Of a stretch of DNA of 64,000 bases, positions 10,166 to 22,900 are shown piece by piece. A program made the translations under genes and the position numbers. Under the pieces are notes generated by a model. The model was not told the origin of the DNA and made no database searches. It saw nothing but the letters and a program-made list of their open reading frames with translations. This stretch comes from Sipunculus nudus (Eukaryota; Annelida; Sipuncula; Golfingiida; Sipunculidae), in assembly GCA_026874595.1 (NCBI GenBank), contig CM049306.1, positions 510,019 through 574,018 on the forward strand, read 5' to 3'. Numbering within the stretch: position 1 is the first letter of the stretch; every line of letters starts with the position of its first letter.

Positions 10166-10734
10166 ATAACACCCATGTGTTTTAGTTGCTGTGTTTTTTA
10201 ATCTATATTTTTACATTTTGTCTTCCCTTTTATTCATACTTCAATATTTGCTAAACAAAAATATTATATATGATACAAAAAGTTATAAAATCATTATCTT
10301 TGTACCTGGAGTTGCTTGAAATGCAAGTAATCAACTATTACTTTGCGTAAATACATTATTGCGAACTTGAAATCGCATTACTGTTCATGAATGAAGACGA
10401 AACCTGTGTTATGCTGAATAGATCTGATATCAGTTTCAGGTCAGAATTTGACCTGTGGCGCACTTCTAATAAATCTCCCTCATTATGGCCGCACTATTAT
10501 TTTTTACTTAAAATAACAAATTATCATATTTAATGTGTGACATATATGCTAATTCTTTTCTCATCAAATCATAAATATAAATATGAGCGGTGGTTACTGG
10601 GGTCCACTTCAAATTCAAGCAGTTTGGGTCAATCTTCACCAAAAATATTTTGTAAACTTAAATCTTTCATTGAATCGGTCGTATACAAAGCTGCAACATT
10701 TAGGGACTTTCCTCTGTTCGTATATCAGTAATGG
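10166..10734. other. AT-rich spacer between the two repeat copies
   Basis: No gene is supported. Two overlapping open frames near 10,537-10,789 run into the second repeat copy and look fortuitous. Confidence 0.4.
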
Positions 10735-10930
10735 TTATTTATCGAGATATTTAAGCATAAAAGTAACTATAGACGTATTTTACATATAATGTTTGGTGTT
10801 CTGTAACATAATTTGACAGTTAACATGCACTGACGAACCCTGATACACGGACCTCATAGATCCCACGGGTCCCTCTTGCTCGTTGTTTTACTATTTCATA
10901 AGTATATATTAATTTTTTTAGGTTTAATGG
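10735..10930 (+). repeat. Dispersed repeat copy 2
   Basis: Shares the TTATCGAGATATTTAAGCA, CTATAGACGTATTTTACAT, CACGGACCTCA, GATCCCACGG, CTCGTTGTT and TATTTCATAAGTA blocks with 9,950-10,165. Confidence 0.6.
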
Positions 10931-11110
10931 CCTGATCTTGATGTCAAAAGTCAAAGGCCATTTTGCATAAATAAACATTGTTAGAGAGGTTTAAACTATT
11001 ACGTTTAATTTAGAAAAAAAAATCTAATTTTCCCACTTCTCTTTGCGCTCTCCATGTATCTTTTTAGCCATATGTCCTTCAACTCAGTCATTTGTTATAT
11101 GCTTCTTATT

Positions 11111-11360
11111 GCTTGCCGGAAATCTTCGATTTCCGCAAGCATGTTGGTCAGTTCCGTATGTCCATTTGTCTGTTTGTCTTTTGTTTTTTGTTTTTTGTTT
11201 TTTTTGTTTTTTTGCTTGCCGGAATCAAAGATTTCGGCAATCATACTGGTCAGTTGCGTATGTCTGTTTGTCTGTCTGTTTGTTGCTTGCCGGAATCAAA
11301 GATTTCGGCAAGCATATTGGTCAGTTGCGTATGTCTGTTTGTCTGTCTGTTTGTTTGTCA
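11111..11360 (+). repeat. Three-copy ~72-103 bp hairpin-bearing tandem repeat
   Basis: Units begin GCTTGCCGGAA at 11,111, 11,214 and 11,285. Each continues with a near-palindrome (GCTTGCCGGAATC...GATTTCGGCAAGC), then GGTCAGTTGCGTATGTCTG and a TGTC/TTTG-rich tail. The first unit carries an extra T/G-rich stretch (about 11,176-11,213). The translated Cys/Leu/Ser/Val-rich frames over this stretch come from the TGTC microsatellite and are not genes. Confidence 0.8.
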
Positions 11361-13260
11361 TCACTCTCCTGGCCACAATTTTGCCACAACCACCTTGAAA
11401 CTTACAGGGATAATGGAAAACAAAATTTCTAGGTGCCCTATTGTTTTTGGTTAATATAGGTCAACGGTTAAGGTCAAGGTCATCGAAAAACCTCGAAATT
11501 TTATTTTCCTCATAACTTACCTCTTCTAAGGTCATTTTGCTCGTCTTTCCCATCCCCATACCATGGCATGATTAAACTTTGTTGACCATGTGTCACCTTG
11601 TCAGTTTTTCTGTCTGTTCCTCTGTTGTTGTCAATTTTGTCATCGGCCTTGATGTTCTCTCTGACATTTAGTACAGTACAGGCCACAATTTTGCAGCAAT
11701 CACCTTGAAACTTACAAGAACGATGAAAAACCAAAGTTCGAGGTAGCCCATTGTTTTTGGTTAATTTGGGTCAAAGGTCAAGGTCAAGATCATTGAAAAA
11801 CTTGAAACGTTATTTTCCTCATAACTTGGTCAAAATGGCCATATCAACCTCATTCTAAGGTCATTTTCGTCGTCTCTCCCTTCCTCATACCATGGTATGA
11901 TCAACCTTTGTTGACCTTGTGTCACCTTGTCAGTATGTATGCTGTTCCTCTGCTGTTGTCAATATGGTCAACGGCCTTGATGGTCTCAATGACATTTAGC
12001 ACACTTCAGGCCACAATTTCGCCACAATAACTTTCAGAGACAATGGAAATCTAAACTTCTAGATGCCCTATTGTTTTTTGGTCAATATAGGTCCAAGGTC
12101 AAGGTCAAGATCATTAAAAAACTTTGAAACGTTTATTCCTCATAACTTGGTCAAAATGGCCGTATCAACCTCTTCTAAGGTCATTTTGCTCGTCTTTCCC
12201 ATCCCCATACCATGGCATGATTAAACTTTGTTGACCATGTGTCACCTTGTCAGTTTGTCTGTCTGTTCCTCTGTTGTTGTCAATTTTGTCATCGGCCTTG
12301 ATGTTCTCTCTGACATTTAGCACATTACAGGCCAGAATTTTGCAGCAATCACCTTGAATATTTTAGAGATGATGGAAAACTAAAATACTAGGTACCCTAT
12401 TGTTTTTCGTTAATAAAGGTCAAGGGCAAGGTCATCGAAAAACCTTGAAATTTTCTTTTCTTCATAACTTGGTCAAATATGGTGGTATCAACCTCATTCT
12501 AAGGTCATTTTCCTAGTTTTTCAATTCCCCATGTTATGGTTTGATCAACTTTTGTTGACCTTGTGTCACCTTTTCAGTATGTCTATCTGTTCCTCTGTTG
12601 TTGTCAATTTCGTCACTGCGTTGATGTTCTCTCTCACATTTAGCATACTAAAGGCCACTATTTTGAAGCAATCACTTTGAAACTTTTCAAACAAGTTAAT
12701 GTCATCTAAATGTTGAAGTTGGTGGTATTTTTTTATATTAATCGGTCGAAGGTCAAGGTGATAAAAAAACCTGAAAGTCGTTATTTCCTCATAACTTGGT
12801 CAAAAATGGTCATAACCTCATTCTTACCTCATTTTCTTTGTCTGTCCATTCCCCATATCATGGTATGATCAACCTTTGTTGACATTGTGTCACTTTGTCA
12901 GTATGTCTGTCTGTTCCTCTGTTGTTGTCAATATTGTCAACGGCCTTGATGTTCTGTCTGACATTTAGCACTGTACAGGCCACAATTTTGCCACAATAAC
13001 TTTGTCACTTTCAGAGATGATGGAAAACTAAAGTTTGTTGGTGCCCTATTGTTTTTGGTTAATTTGGGTCAAAGGGAAAGGTCAAGGTCATAGAAAAACC
13101 GAGACATTTTGTTTTCCTCATAACTTGGTAAAAAAAAATTGGTCGTATCAACCTGAGTCTTACTTCATTTTGTTCGTCTTACCATTTTCCATGCATATCA
13201 TGATATCATCAACCTTTGTTGACCTTGTGTCATCTTGTTTTTATTTCTGGTAAAAATGGA
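11361..13260 (+). repeat. ~325 bp tandem repeat, about six copies
   Basis: GGCCACAATTTTGC-type anchors occur at 11,371, 11,681, 12,009, 12,330, 12,653 and 12,978, giving periods of 310-328 bp. Each unit then has CTTGAAACTTACAG, CCCTATTGTTTTTGGT, a run of AGGTCAAGGTCA half-sites, CCTCATAACTTGGTCAAA, a CATACCATGGTATGATCAA palindrome, GTTGACCTTGTGTCACC and TTCCTCTGTTGTTGTCAA. Further partial copies lie at 13,540 and 15,128. No coding frame survives across units. Confidence 0.85.
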
Positions 13261-13990
13261 TTGTCCTGTATAGGTTAGCTACTAATAATAACACTTACAA
13301 TGTCACTCTATCTGTCTGTCTGTCTGTCTGTCTACTCATCTTTGACTTTTGAAAATCAGCAAAACCTTATTCATATGTGCTTCTGTTTCCCCCATGATAG
13401 GGGTTTTTCATTTAATCAGATCCAAATGTTCCCTGTCTGTCTGCCTAGTAACTGTCCATCTATCTCGCTGTCTTATTTCCGGTCACTTCTGGCAAGCGTT
13501 CGACCTCTGGTCGTCTAGTTTGTTTGTCATCACTCTCCTGGCCACAATTTTGCCACAATAACCTTGAAACTTACAGGGATGATGAAAAACATAATTTCTA
13601 GGTGGCCTATTGTTGTTGGTTAAAATAGGTCAAAGGTCAAGGTCAAGGTCGTCAAATCTTCTCAAAACGGTTTTTTCTTCATATCTTTGTGACTATTAGT
13701 CGTATCTACTTCAACAATAGCTCATTTTAATTGTCATTCCAAGGCCTGTGATCTGGTGTGTAGCTGACTCAAATTTGCCATAACCATGGTTACAAATTTT
13801 TGGGGAAAAGTCAAGATATTCGAAAATAAGGGGTCTTATTTTTCTAACTTTGTCAGTTTTAAAGCTAGAGTGATTTAGTATTTTGTATCAGGTAGAATTC
13901 AACTAGTACTACAAGATTTTGTTACAAGTCTTGCAGTATCTCGTAAAATATCTCGTGAATAGAGATATTTCGAGATTTCATTCATCTTGC
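13261..13990 (+). repeat. Mixed repeat segment with TGTC microsatellite and a further ~325 bp-type copy
   Basis: Contains (TGTC)n at about 13,314-13,334 and a TTTCCGGTCACTTCTGGCAA block (near 13,472) that recurs near 15,063 in similar form. It also has another GGCCACAATTTTGCCACAA copy at 13,540 followed by AGGTCAAAGGTCAAGGTCAA. Confidence 0.6.
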
Positions 13991-14088
13991 GCCAAAGGCC
14001 ACAGTGTTGCAGGAATCTTTTTGAAACTGACATATCATAAGTCCTACACTAGTATCTCGAAATTGTTTTTTTTCATTTTTTGAATATG

Positions 14089-14105
14089 GCTGCCAGGGGC
14101 GCTGC
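14089..14105 (+). promoter_or_regulatory. CTCF-like motif, copy 1 (weak)
   Basis: GCTGCCAGGGGCGCTGC resembles the CCASYAGRKGGCRC core, with the central AG altered. Confidence 0.25.
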
Positions 14106-14418
14106 ACACGACCTCACACACATATCATTACATTGGCCATATCTCTAAAACTCAAAGCCTCAATTACATAAATTATAGCTTATTTTTTCTCTCTGAGTCT
14201 TCTCCATAAACTGATAATGCCATCTGGTCTCAATCTTGTGTCACTTTGTCAGTGTGTCCGTCTGTTTGTCAGTTGTCCTCAAATTCGCCTGCTTGCTCTT
14301 GCGTCTCACGTATAGCATTCTACAGGCCACAATTTTTAAAGAAGCATTTGAAAACCTCTTGCATATTATGTTTTACAGAAATATCTCAAAATATTTTTTT
14401 TTTCATTTTCCGGATATG

Positions 14419-14435
14419 GCCGCTAGGTGGCGCTG
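14419..14435 (+). promoter_or_regulatory. CTCF-like motif, copy 2
   Basis: GCCGCTAGGTGGCGCTG fits the CTCF core CCGCTAGGTGGCGC closely. Confidence 0.4.
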
Positions 14436-14752
14436 CACATGACCCTCACACACATATCATTATATTGACCATATCTCTAAAACCCAAATCCTCAATTACA
14501 GAAACTATGGCTTATTTTCTTTCCCTGAGTCTTCTCCATGACCTGGTAATGTCATCTGGTCTCAATCTTGTGTCACTTTGTCAGTGTGTCTGTCTGTTTG
14601 TCAGTTGTCCTAAAATCCGCCTACTTGCTGGTTCTTGCGTCATATATATAGCATTCTACAGGCCACAGTTTTTTCAGGAATCCTTTTAAAACTGGTATAT
14701 CTTATGTGTTACACTAATATCTCAAAACAGATTTTTCATTTACCGGATATAG

Positions 14753-14769
14753 CCACTAGGGGGCGCTGC
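14753..14769 (+). promoter_or_regulatory. CTCF-like motif, copy 3 (strong match)
   Basis: CCACTAGGGGGCGCTGC matches the CTCF core consensus at essentially every position. Binding is not shown. The motif is embedded in a repeat unit. Confidence 0.45.
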
Positions 14770-14870
14770 ACCTTCACCTCCCCAACATATCATGTTTTGG
14801 CCATATCTCCAAAATTATTAACCTTACCTACATAAACTATAGCTAATTTTGCTCTTCTTTACCTTCGGCA

Positions 14871-15420
14871 CTTTTGTCTGGTAATCTGTTATCACAGATG
14901 TGTCAGTATGTCTGTCTGTTCGTCTTTTGTGGTCAGCTTTGTCTGCTTCCTCGTTGTTTTGTCTGATATGTCATTTTACAGGCCACAACTTCTCAGCAAA
15001 CGCTGAGGGTCATTCAAATAATAGAAAACCCACAATATGTTCTGTCTGTCCGTTTGTCGGTCATTTCAACTTCCGGCAAGTGCTCGACCTCTGGTCGTCT
15101 AGTTTGTTTGATTGTCTGCGATCTCCTGGCCACAATTTTGCAGCAATCGACTTGAAACTTACAGAGATGATTAACAATCCAGAGTCCTGGAACCCTATTG
15201 TTTTTGGTCAACATCGCATCATGGTGAAGGTCAAGGTCATGGAAAGTATACAATACAGTTTTTGCTCCATAACTTTGTAACAAATGGTCGTAGCCACTTA
15301 AACTATAGCTTGTTTTGTTCGTCATTCCATGGCCTTTTATATGATGGTTACCTGACTCAAATCTGCCGTTACTATGGTTACGCATTTTTGGGTTAAAATT
15401 TGAAAATTTGAAAATAGTCA
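14871..15420 (+). repeat. Further diverged copies of the ~325 bp family
   Basis: Has TGTCTGTCTGTTCGTC, GGCCACAACTTCTCAGCAA and a CGACCTCTGGTCGTCTAGTT block (15,088, also near 13,501). It continues with CTCCTGGCCACAATTTTGCA (15,122), CCCTATTGTTTTTGGTCA and AGGTCAAGGTCATGGAAA. It is a rearranged mosaic of the families to its left. Confidence 0.65.
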
Positions 15421-15778
15421 TGCTACATTTTCTATCTTTGTCAATTTTTAAGCTACAGACGTTTGGTTTTGGTCATTATGTAGCTTATAGGCAGCTTGGC
15501 ATGATAAAACTGAAAGTCTCGCCAAATCTTGCACTAGATCTGGTCAAACGTGAAAAAACGAGATTTCACAGAAATGCTTATAACTCAGCGACTTTTTAAG
15601 CTAGACTGGTCTGATTTTCGGCATTTCGTAACATTTTACCAGCCTGACATAATAAAACTGGAAGACTGGGGAGGCGGGGAACTGTCGGTTATCCTGTATT
15701 CCCTGTACTTAAGCTTATGGAATTTTTGGATTTCCGCGGAGACGTTTCCATGAGAGAAAAAAAGCAGGAGGTGCTAGA
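15421..15778 (+). repeat. Two-copy ~147 bp degenerate repeat at the satellite edge
   Basis: TTTTTAAGCTACAGAC (15,445) and TTTTTAAGCTAGACTGG (15,593) head two diverged copies. Both end ATAAAACTGAAAG / ATAAAACTGGAAG. From 15,673 the sequence is short and unique until the satellite begins. Confidence 0.5.
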
Positions 15779-18700
15779 AAATTGCTAGCAATTTGCGAAC
15801 TGGAAGACCAGGGGAGAGGGGGCCTGGCTCTCAAAGTAGCAATTTGCGGATTTGCCAGAAAAAAACAAATTGGCCGGGGGGTATCCGCAAATTGCTAGCA
15901 ATTTGCGACCTAAATGACCAGGAGAGAAGGGGCCTGGCTCTCAAAGTAGCAATTTGCTAGCAATTTGCGGATTAACCAGAAAAAAAAATTGGCCGAGGGG
16001 TATCCAGGAGAGGGGGGCCTGATTGTCAAAGTAGCAATTTGCGGATTTACCAGAAAAAAAAATTGGCCGGGGGGTATCCGCAAATTGCTAGCAATTTGCG
16101 AACTAAACGACCAGGAGAAAAGGGGCCTGCCTGTCAAAGTAGCAATTTGCTAGCAATTTGCGGATTAACCAGAAAAAAAATTGGCCTGGGGGGTATCGGC
16201 AAATTGCCAACAATTTGCGACCTGGGAGACCAGGCGAGAGGGGGCCTGGTTGTCAAAGTAGGAATTTGCTAGCAATTTGCGGATTTACCAGAAAAAAAAA
16301 ATTGGCCGTGGGGTATCCGCAAATTGCTAGCAATTTGCGACCTGAGCGACCAGGAGAGAGGGGGCCTGATTGTCAAAGTAGCTATTTGCTAGCAATTTGC
16401 GGATTTACCAGAAAAAAAAATGGCCGGGGGGTATCCGCAAATTGATAGCAATTTGCGACCTGAGCGACAAGGAGAGAGGGGCCTGGCTGTCAAAGTAGCA
16501 ATTTGTAAGGAATTTGCGGATTTACGAGAAAAAAATAGTTGGCCGGGGGTATTCTCAAATTGCTAGCAATTTGCGACCTAAACGACCAGGAGAGGGGCCT
16601 GGCTGTCAAAGTAGCAATTTGCAAGAAATTTGCGGATTTACCAGAAAAAAAATTGGCCGGGGGGTATCTGCAAATTGCTAGGAATTTGCGACCTAAACGA
16701 CCAGGAGAGGGGCCTGGCTGTCAAAGTAGCAATTTGCAAGAAATTTGCGGATTTACCAGAAAAAACAAAATTGGCCCGGGGGTATCCAGGAGAGAGGGGG
16801 CCTGATTGTCAAAGTAGCAATTTGCTAGCAATTTGCGGATTTACCAGAAAAAAAAATTGGCCGGGGGGTATCCGCAAATTGCTAGCAATTTGCGAACTAA
16901 ACGACCAGGAGAGAAGGGGCCTGGCTCTCAAAGTAGCAATTAGCTAGCAATTTGCGTATTTAATAGAAAAAAAAATGCCGGGAGGTATCCAGGAGAGAGG
17001 GGGCCTGATTGTCAAAGTAGCAATTTGCTAGCAATTTGCGGATTTACCAGAAAAAAAAATTGGCCGGGGGGTATCCGCAAATTGCTAGCAATTTGCGACC
17101 TCAGCGACCAGGAGAGAGGGGGCCTGGTTGTCAAAGTAGCATTTTGCTAGCAATTTGCGGATTTACCAGAAAAAAAAATTGGCAGGGGGGTATCCAGGAT
17201 AGAGGGGGCCTGGTTGTCAAAGTTGCGACCTGAGCGACCAGGAGAGAGGGGGCGTGGTTGTCAAAGTAGCAATTTGCAAGAAATTTGCGGATTTACCAGA
17301 AAAAAAAAATGGCCAGGGGGTATCCCCAAATTTCTAGCAATTTGCGACCTGAGCGACCAGGAGAGAAGGGGCCTGCCTGTCAAAGTAGCAATATGCTAGC
17401 AATTTGCAGATTTTCCAGAAAAAAAAATGGCCGGGGGTTATCGGACAATTGCGAGGAATTTGCGGATTTACCAGGAAAAAAATTTGCCGACCTGAGCGAC
17501 AAGGAGGGAGGGGCCTGGCTGTCAAAGAAGCAATTTGCTAGCAATTTACGGATTTTCCAGAAAAGAAAAATTGGCCAGGGGGTATTCGCAAATTGCTAGC
17601 AATTTGCGACCTGAGCGACAAGGAGGGAGGGTCCTGGCTGTCAAAGTAGCAATTTGCTAGCAATTTGCGGATTTAACAGAAAACAAAAATTGGCCAGGGG
17701 GTATCCGGAATATCCGCAAATTGCTAGCAATTTGCGACCTGAACGACAAGGAGGGAGGGTCCTGGCTGTCAAAGTAGCAATTTGCTAGCAATTTGCGGAT
17801 TTACCAGAAAAAAAAATTGGCCGGGGGGTATCGGCAAATTGCTAGCAATTTGCGACCTGAGCGACCAGGAGAGAGGGGGCCTGGTTGTCAAATTAGCAAT
17901 TTGCAAGAAATTTGCGGATTTACCAGAAAGAAAATGGCCGGGGGGTATCCGCAAATTGCTAGCAATTTGCGACCTAAACAGCCAGAAGAGAAGGGCCTGG
18001 CTCTCAAAGTAGCAATTTGCTAGCAATTTGCAGATTTACGAAAAAAATTGGCCTGGGGGTATCCAGGAGAGAGGGGGCCTGATTGTCAAAGTAGCAATTT
18101 GCGGATTTACCAGAAAAAAAAAATTGGCCGGGGGTTATCCGCAAATTGCTAGCAATTTGCGAACTTAACGACCAGGAGAAAAGGGGCCTGGCTCTCAAAG
18201 TAGCAATTTGCTAGCAATTTGCGGATTTACCAGAAAAAAAAATTGGCCGGGGGGTATCCGCAAATTGCTAGCAATTTGCGACCTGAGCGACCAGGAGAGA
18301 GGGGGCCTGGTTGTCAAATTAGCAATTTGCAAGAAATTTGCGGATTTACCAGAAAAAAAAATGGCCGGGGGGTATCCGCAAATTGCTAGCAATTTGCGAC
18401 CTAAACGACCAGAAGAGAAGGGCCTGGCTCTCAAAGTAGCAATTTGCTAGCAATTTGCGGATTTACGAAAAAAATTGGCCTGGGGGTATCGGCAAATTGC
18501 CAGCAATTTGAGACCTAAGAGACCAGAAGAGAGGGGGCCTGGTTGTCAAAGTAGCAATTTGCTAGCAATTTGCGGATTTATCAGAAAAAAAAAATTGGCC
18601 GGGGGTATCCGCAAATTGCTAGCAATTTGCGACCTCAGCGACCAGGAGAGAGGGGGCCTGGTTGTCAAACTAGCATTTTGCTAGCAATTTGCGGATTTAC

Positions 18701-19989
18701 CAGAAAAAAAAAATTGGCCGGGGGGTATCCAGGAGAGAGGGGGCCTGGTTGTCAAAGTTGCGACCTGAGCGACCAGGAGAGAAGGGGCCTGCCTGTCAAA
18801 GTAGCAATATGCTAGCAATTTGCAGATTTTCCAGAAAAAAAAATGGCCGGGGGATATCGGACAATTGCGAGCAATTTGCGGATTTACCAGTAAAAAAATT
18901 GGCAGACCTGAGCGACAAGGAGGGAGGGGCCTGGCTGTCAAAGTAGCAATTTGCTAGCAATTTACGGATTTTCCAGAAAAAAAAAATGGCCGGGGGGTAT
19001 CGGCAAATTGCGAGCAATTTGCGGATTTACCAGGAAAAAAAATTGGCCGGGGGGTATCCGCAAATTGCTAGCAATTTGCGACCTGGGCACCCAGGAGACA
19101 GGGGGCCCGATTGTCAAAGTAGCAATTTGCTAGCAATTTGCGGATTTAACAGAAAAAAAAAATGGCCAGGGGGTATCCGCAAATTTCTATCAATTTGCAA
19201 CCTGAGCGACCAGAAGAGAAGGGGCCTGCCTGTCAAAGTAGCAATTTGCTAGCAATTTGCGGATTTACCAGAAAAAAAAAAATTGGCCGGGGGGTATCGG
19301 CAAACTGCTTGCAATCTGCTACCTGGGCGCCCAGGAGAGAGGGGGCCTGGCTGTCAAAGTAGCAATTTGCTAGCAATTTGCGGATTTACCAGAAAAAAAA
19401 TTGGCCGGGGGTATCGGCAAACTGCTTGCAATTTGCTACCTGGGCGCCCAGGAGAGAGGGGGCCTGTCTGTCAAAGTAGCAATTTGCTGGCAATTTGCGG
19501 ATATACCAAAAAACAATTGGCCTGGGAATATCGGCAAATTGCCAGCAATTTGAGACCTGGGAGACAAGGAGAGAGGGGGCCTTGTTGTCAAAGTAGCAAT
19601 TTGCTAGCAATTTGCGGATTTACCAGAAAAAAAAAATTGGCCGGGGGGTATCCGCAAATTGCTAGCAATTTGCGACCTCAGCGACCAGGAGAGAGGGGCC
19701 TGGTTATCAAAGTAAAAATTTGCTAGCAATTTGCGGATTTTCCAGAAAAAAAAAATTTGCCGTGAGGTTTGCGACCTCAGCGACCAGGAGAGAGGGGCCT
19801 GGTTGTCAAAGTAAAAATTTGCTAGCAATTTGCGGATTTTCCAGAAAAAAATGGCCGGGGGGTATCGGTAAATTGCCAGAAATTTGCGGATTTACCAGGA
19901 AAAAAAATTGGCCGACCTGAGCGACAAGGAGGGAGGGGCCTGGCTGTCAAAGTAGCAATTTGCTAGCAATTTGCGGATTTACCAGAAAA

Positions 19990-22900
19990 AAAAAATTGGC
20001 CGTGGGGTATCCGCAAATTGCTAGCAATTTGCGACCTCAGCGACCAGGAGAGAGGGGGCCTGGTTGTCAAAGTAGCACTTCGCTAGCAATTTGCGGATTT
20101 TCCAAAAAAAAAAAAAAAAAATGGCCGGAGGGTATCGGCAAATTGCCAGCAATTTGCGGATTTACCAGGAAAAAAATTGGCCGTGGGGTATCCGCAAATT
20201 GCTAGCAATTTGCGACCTCAGCGACCAGGAGAGAGGGGGCCTGGTTGTCAAAGTAGCACTTCGATAGCAATTTGCGGATTTTCCAAAAAAAAAAAAAAAA
20301 AATGGCCGGAGGGTATCGGCAAATTGCCAGCAATTTGCGGATTTACCAGGAAAAAAATTGGCAGGGGGGTATCCGCAAATTGCTAGCAAATTGAGACCTG
20401 GGAGACCAGGAGAGAGGGGGCCTGGTTTTCAAAGTAGCAATTTGCTAGCAATTTGCGGATTTACCAGAAAAAAAAAAATTGGCCGGGGGTATCCCGAAAT
20501 TGCTAGCAATTTGCCACCTGAGCGACCAGAAGAGAGGGGGCCTGGTTGTCAAAGTAGCAATTTGCAAGAAATTTGAGGATTTAACAGAAAAAAAAATTGG
20601 CCAGGGGGTATCCGCAAATTTCTAGCAATTTGCGACCTCAGCGACCAGTAGAGAAGGGGCCTGCCTGTCAAAGTAGCAATTTGCTAGCAATTTGCGGATT
20701 TACCAGAAAAAAAAATTGGCCGGGGGGTATCGGCAAACTGCTTGCAATCTGCTACCTGGGCGCCCAGGAGAGAGGGGGCCTGGCTGTCAAAGTAGCAATT
20801 TGCTGGCAATTTGCGGATTTACCAGAAAAAAAAAAATTGGCCGGGGGTATCCCGAAATTGCTAGCAATTTGCCACCTGAGCGACCAGAAGAGAGGGGGCC
20901 TGGTTGTCAAAGTAGCAATTTGCTAGCAATTTGAGGATTTAACAGAAAAAAAAATTGGCCTGGGGGTATCCGCAAATTGCTAGCAAATTGAGACCTGGGA
21001 GACCAGGAGAGAGGGGGCCTGGTTGTCAAACTAGCAATTTGCTAGCAATCTGCGGATTTACCAGAAAAAAAATTGGCCGGGGGTATCCAGGAGAGAGGGG
21101 GCCTGGTTGTCAAAGTTGCGACCTGAGCGACCAGGAGAGAGGGGGCGTGGTTGTCAAAGTAGCAATTTGCTAGCAATTTGCGGATTGACCAGAAAAAAAA
21201 AAATTGGTCGTTGGGTATCCGGAAATTGGTAGCAATTTGCGACTTCAGCGACTAGGAGAGAGGAGGCCTGGTTGTCAAAGAAAAAATTTGCTATCAATTT
21301 GCGGATTTACCAGAAAAAAAAATTGGCACGGGGGTATCGGCAAACTGCTTGCAATCTGCTACCTGGGCGCCCAGGAGAGAGGGGGCCTGGTTGTCAAAGT
21401 AGCAAATTGCTAGCAATTTGCAGATTTTCCAGAAAAAAATGGCCGGGGGGTATCCGCAAATTGCTAACAATTTGCGACCTAAACGATCAGAAGAGAAGGG
21501 CCTGGCTCTCAAAGTAGCAATTTGCTAGCAATTTGCGGATTTACGAAAAAAATTGGCCTGGGGGTATCGGCAAATTGCCAGCAATTTGAGACCTAAGAGA
21601 CCAGAAGAGAGGGGGCCTGGTTGTCAAAGTAGCAATTTGCTAGCAATTTGCGGATTTACCAGAAAAAAAAAAAAATTGGCCGGGGGTATCCGCAAATTGC
21701 TAGCAATTTGCGACCTGATCGACCAGGAGAGAGGGGGCCTGGTTGTCAAAGTAACAATTTGCTAGCAATTTGCAGATTTTCCAGAAAAAAAAATGACCGG
21801 GGGGTATCGGCAAATTGCCAGCAATTTGCGGATTTACCAGGAAAAAAATTGGCCGACCTGAGCGACAAGGAGGGAGGGGCCTGGCTGTCAAAGTAGCAAT
21901 TTGCTAGCAATTTGCGGATTTACCAGAAAAAAAAAATTGGCCGTTGGGTATACGAAAATTACTAGCAATTTGCGACCTCAGCGACCAGGAGAGAGGGGGC
22001 CTGGTTGTCAAAGTAACAATTTGCTAGCAATTTACGGATTTTCCAGAAAAAAAAAATGGCCGGGGGGTATCGGCAAATTGCCAGCAATTTGCGGATTTAC
22101 CAGGAAAAAAAAAATTGGCCGGGGGGTATCCGCAAATTGCCAGCAATTTGAGACCTGGGAGACCAGGAGAGAGGGGGCCTGGTTGTGAAAGTAGCAATTT
22201 GCTAGCAATTTGGGGATTTACCAGGAAAAAAAAATTGGCCGGGGGGTATCGGCAAATTGCCAGCAATTTGCGACCTGAGCGACCAGGAGAGAGGGGGCCT
22301 GGTTGTCAAAGATGCGACCTGAGCTACCAGGAGAGAGGGGGCCTGGTTGTCAAAGTAGCAATTTGCTAGCAATTTGCGGATTTACCAGAAAAAAAAAAAT
22401 TGGTCGTTGGGTATCCGGAAATTGCTAGCAATTTGCGACTTCAGCGACCAGGAGAGAGGAGGCCTGGTTGTCAAAGTAAAAATTTGCTAGCAATTTGCGG
22501 ATTTTCATGAAAAAAAAAATGGCCAAGGGATATCGGCAAATTGCCAGCAATTTGCGGATTTACCATGAAAAAAATTTGGCCGACCTGAGCGAAAAGGAGG
22601 GAGGGGCCTGGCTGTCAAAGTAGCAATTTGCTAGCAATTTGCGGATTTACCAGAAAAAAAAATTGGCCGTGGGGTATCCGCAAATTGCTAGCAATTTGCA
22701 ACCTCAGCGACCAGGAGAGAGGGGGCGTGGTTGTCAAAGTAGCAATTTGCAAGAAATTTGCGGATTTACCAGAAAAAAAAATTGGCCAGGGGGTATCCCC
22801 AAATTTCTAGCAATTTGCGACTTGAGCGACCAGGAGAGAAGGGGCCTGCCTGTCAAAGTAGCAATATGCTAGCAATTTGCAGATTTTCCAGAAAAAAAAA

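Larger units (their letters stand above)
13991..14870 (+). repeat. ~330 bp tandem repeat, three copies, with CTCF-like cores
   Basis: The core GGCGCTGCAC recurs at 14,097, 14,429 and 14,762. In each unit CATATCATTA...GGCCATATCTC, an AAACTATAGC/AAATTATAGC block and GTGTCA..TTGTCAGTGTGTCTGTCTG follow, and AGGCCACA precedes. Copies are clearly diverged but colinear. Confidence 0.8.

Noticed and set aside
11043-11454. Three overlapping Cys/Leu/Val-rich frames as membrane proteins
   Set aside because: They translate the TGTC/TTTG microsatellite and the hairpin repeats; all three forward phases are open at the same place.
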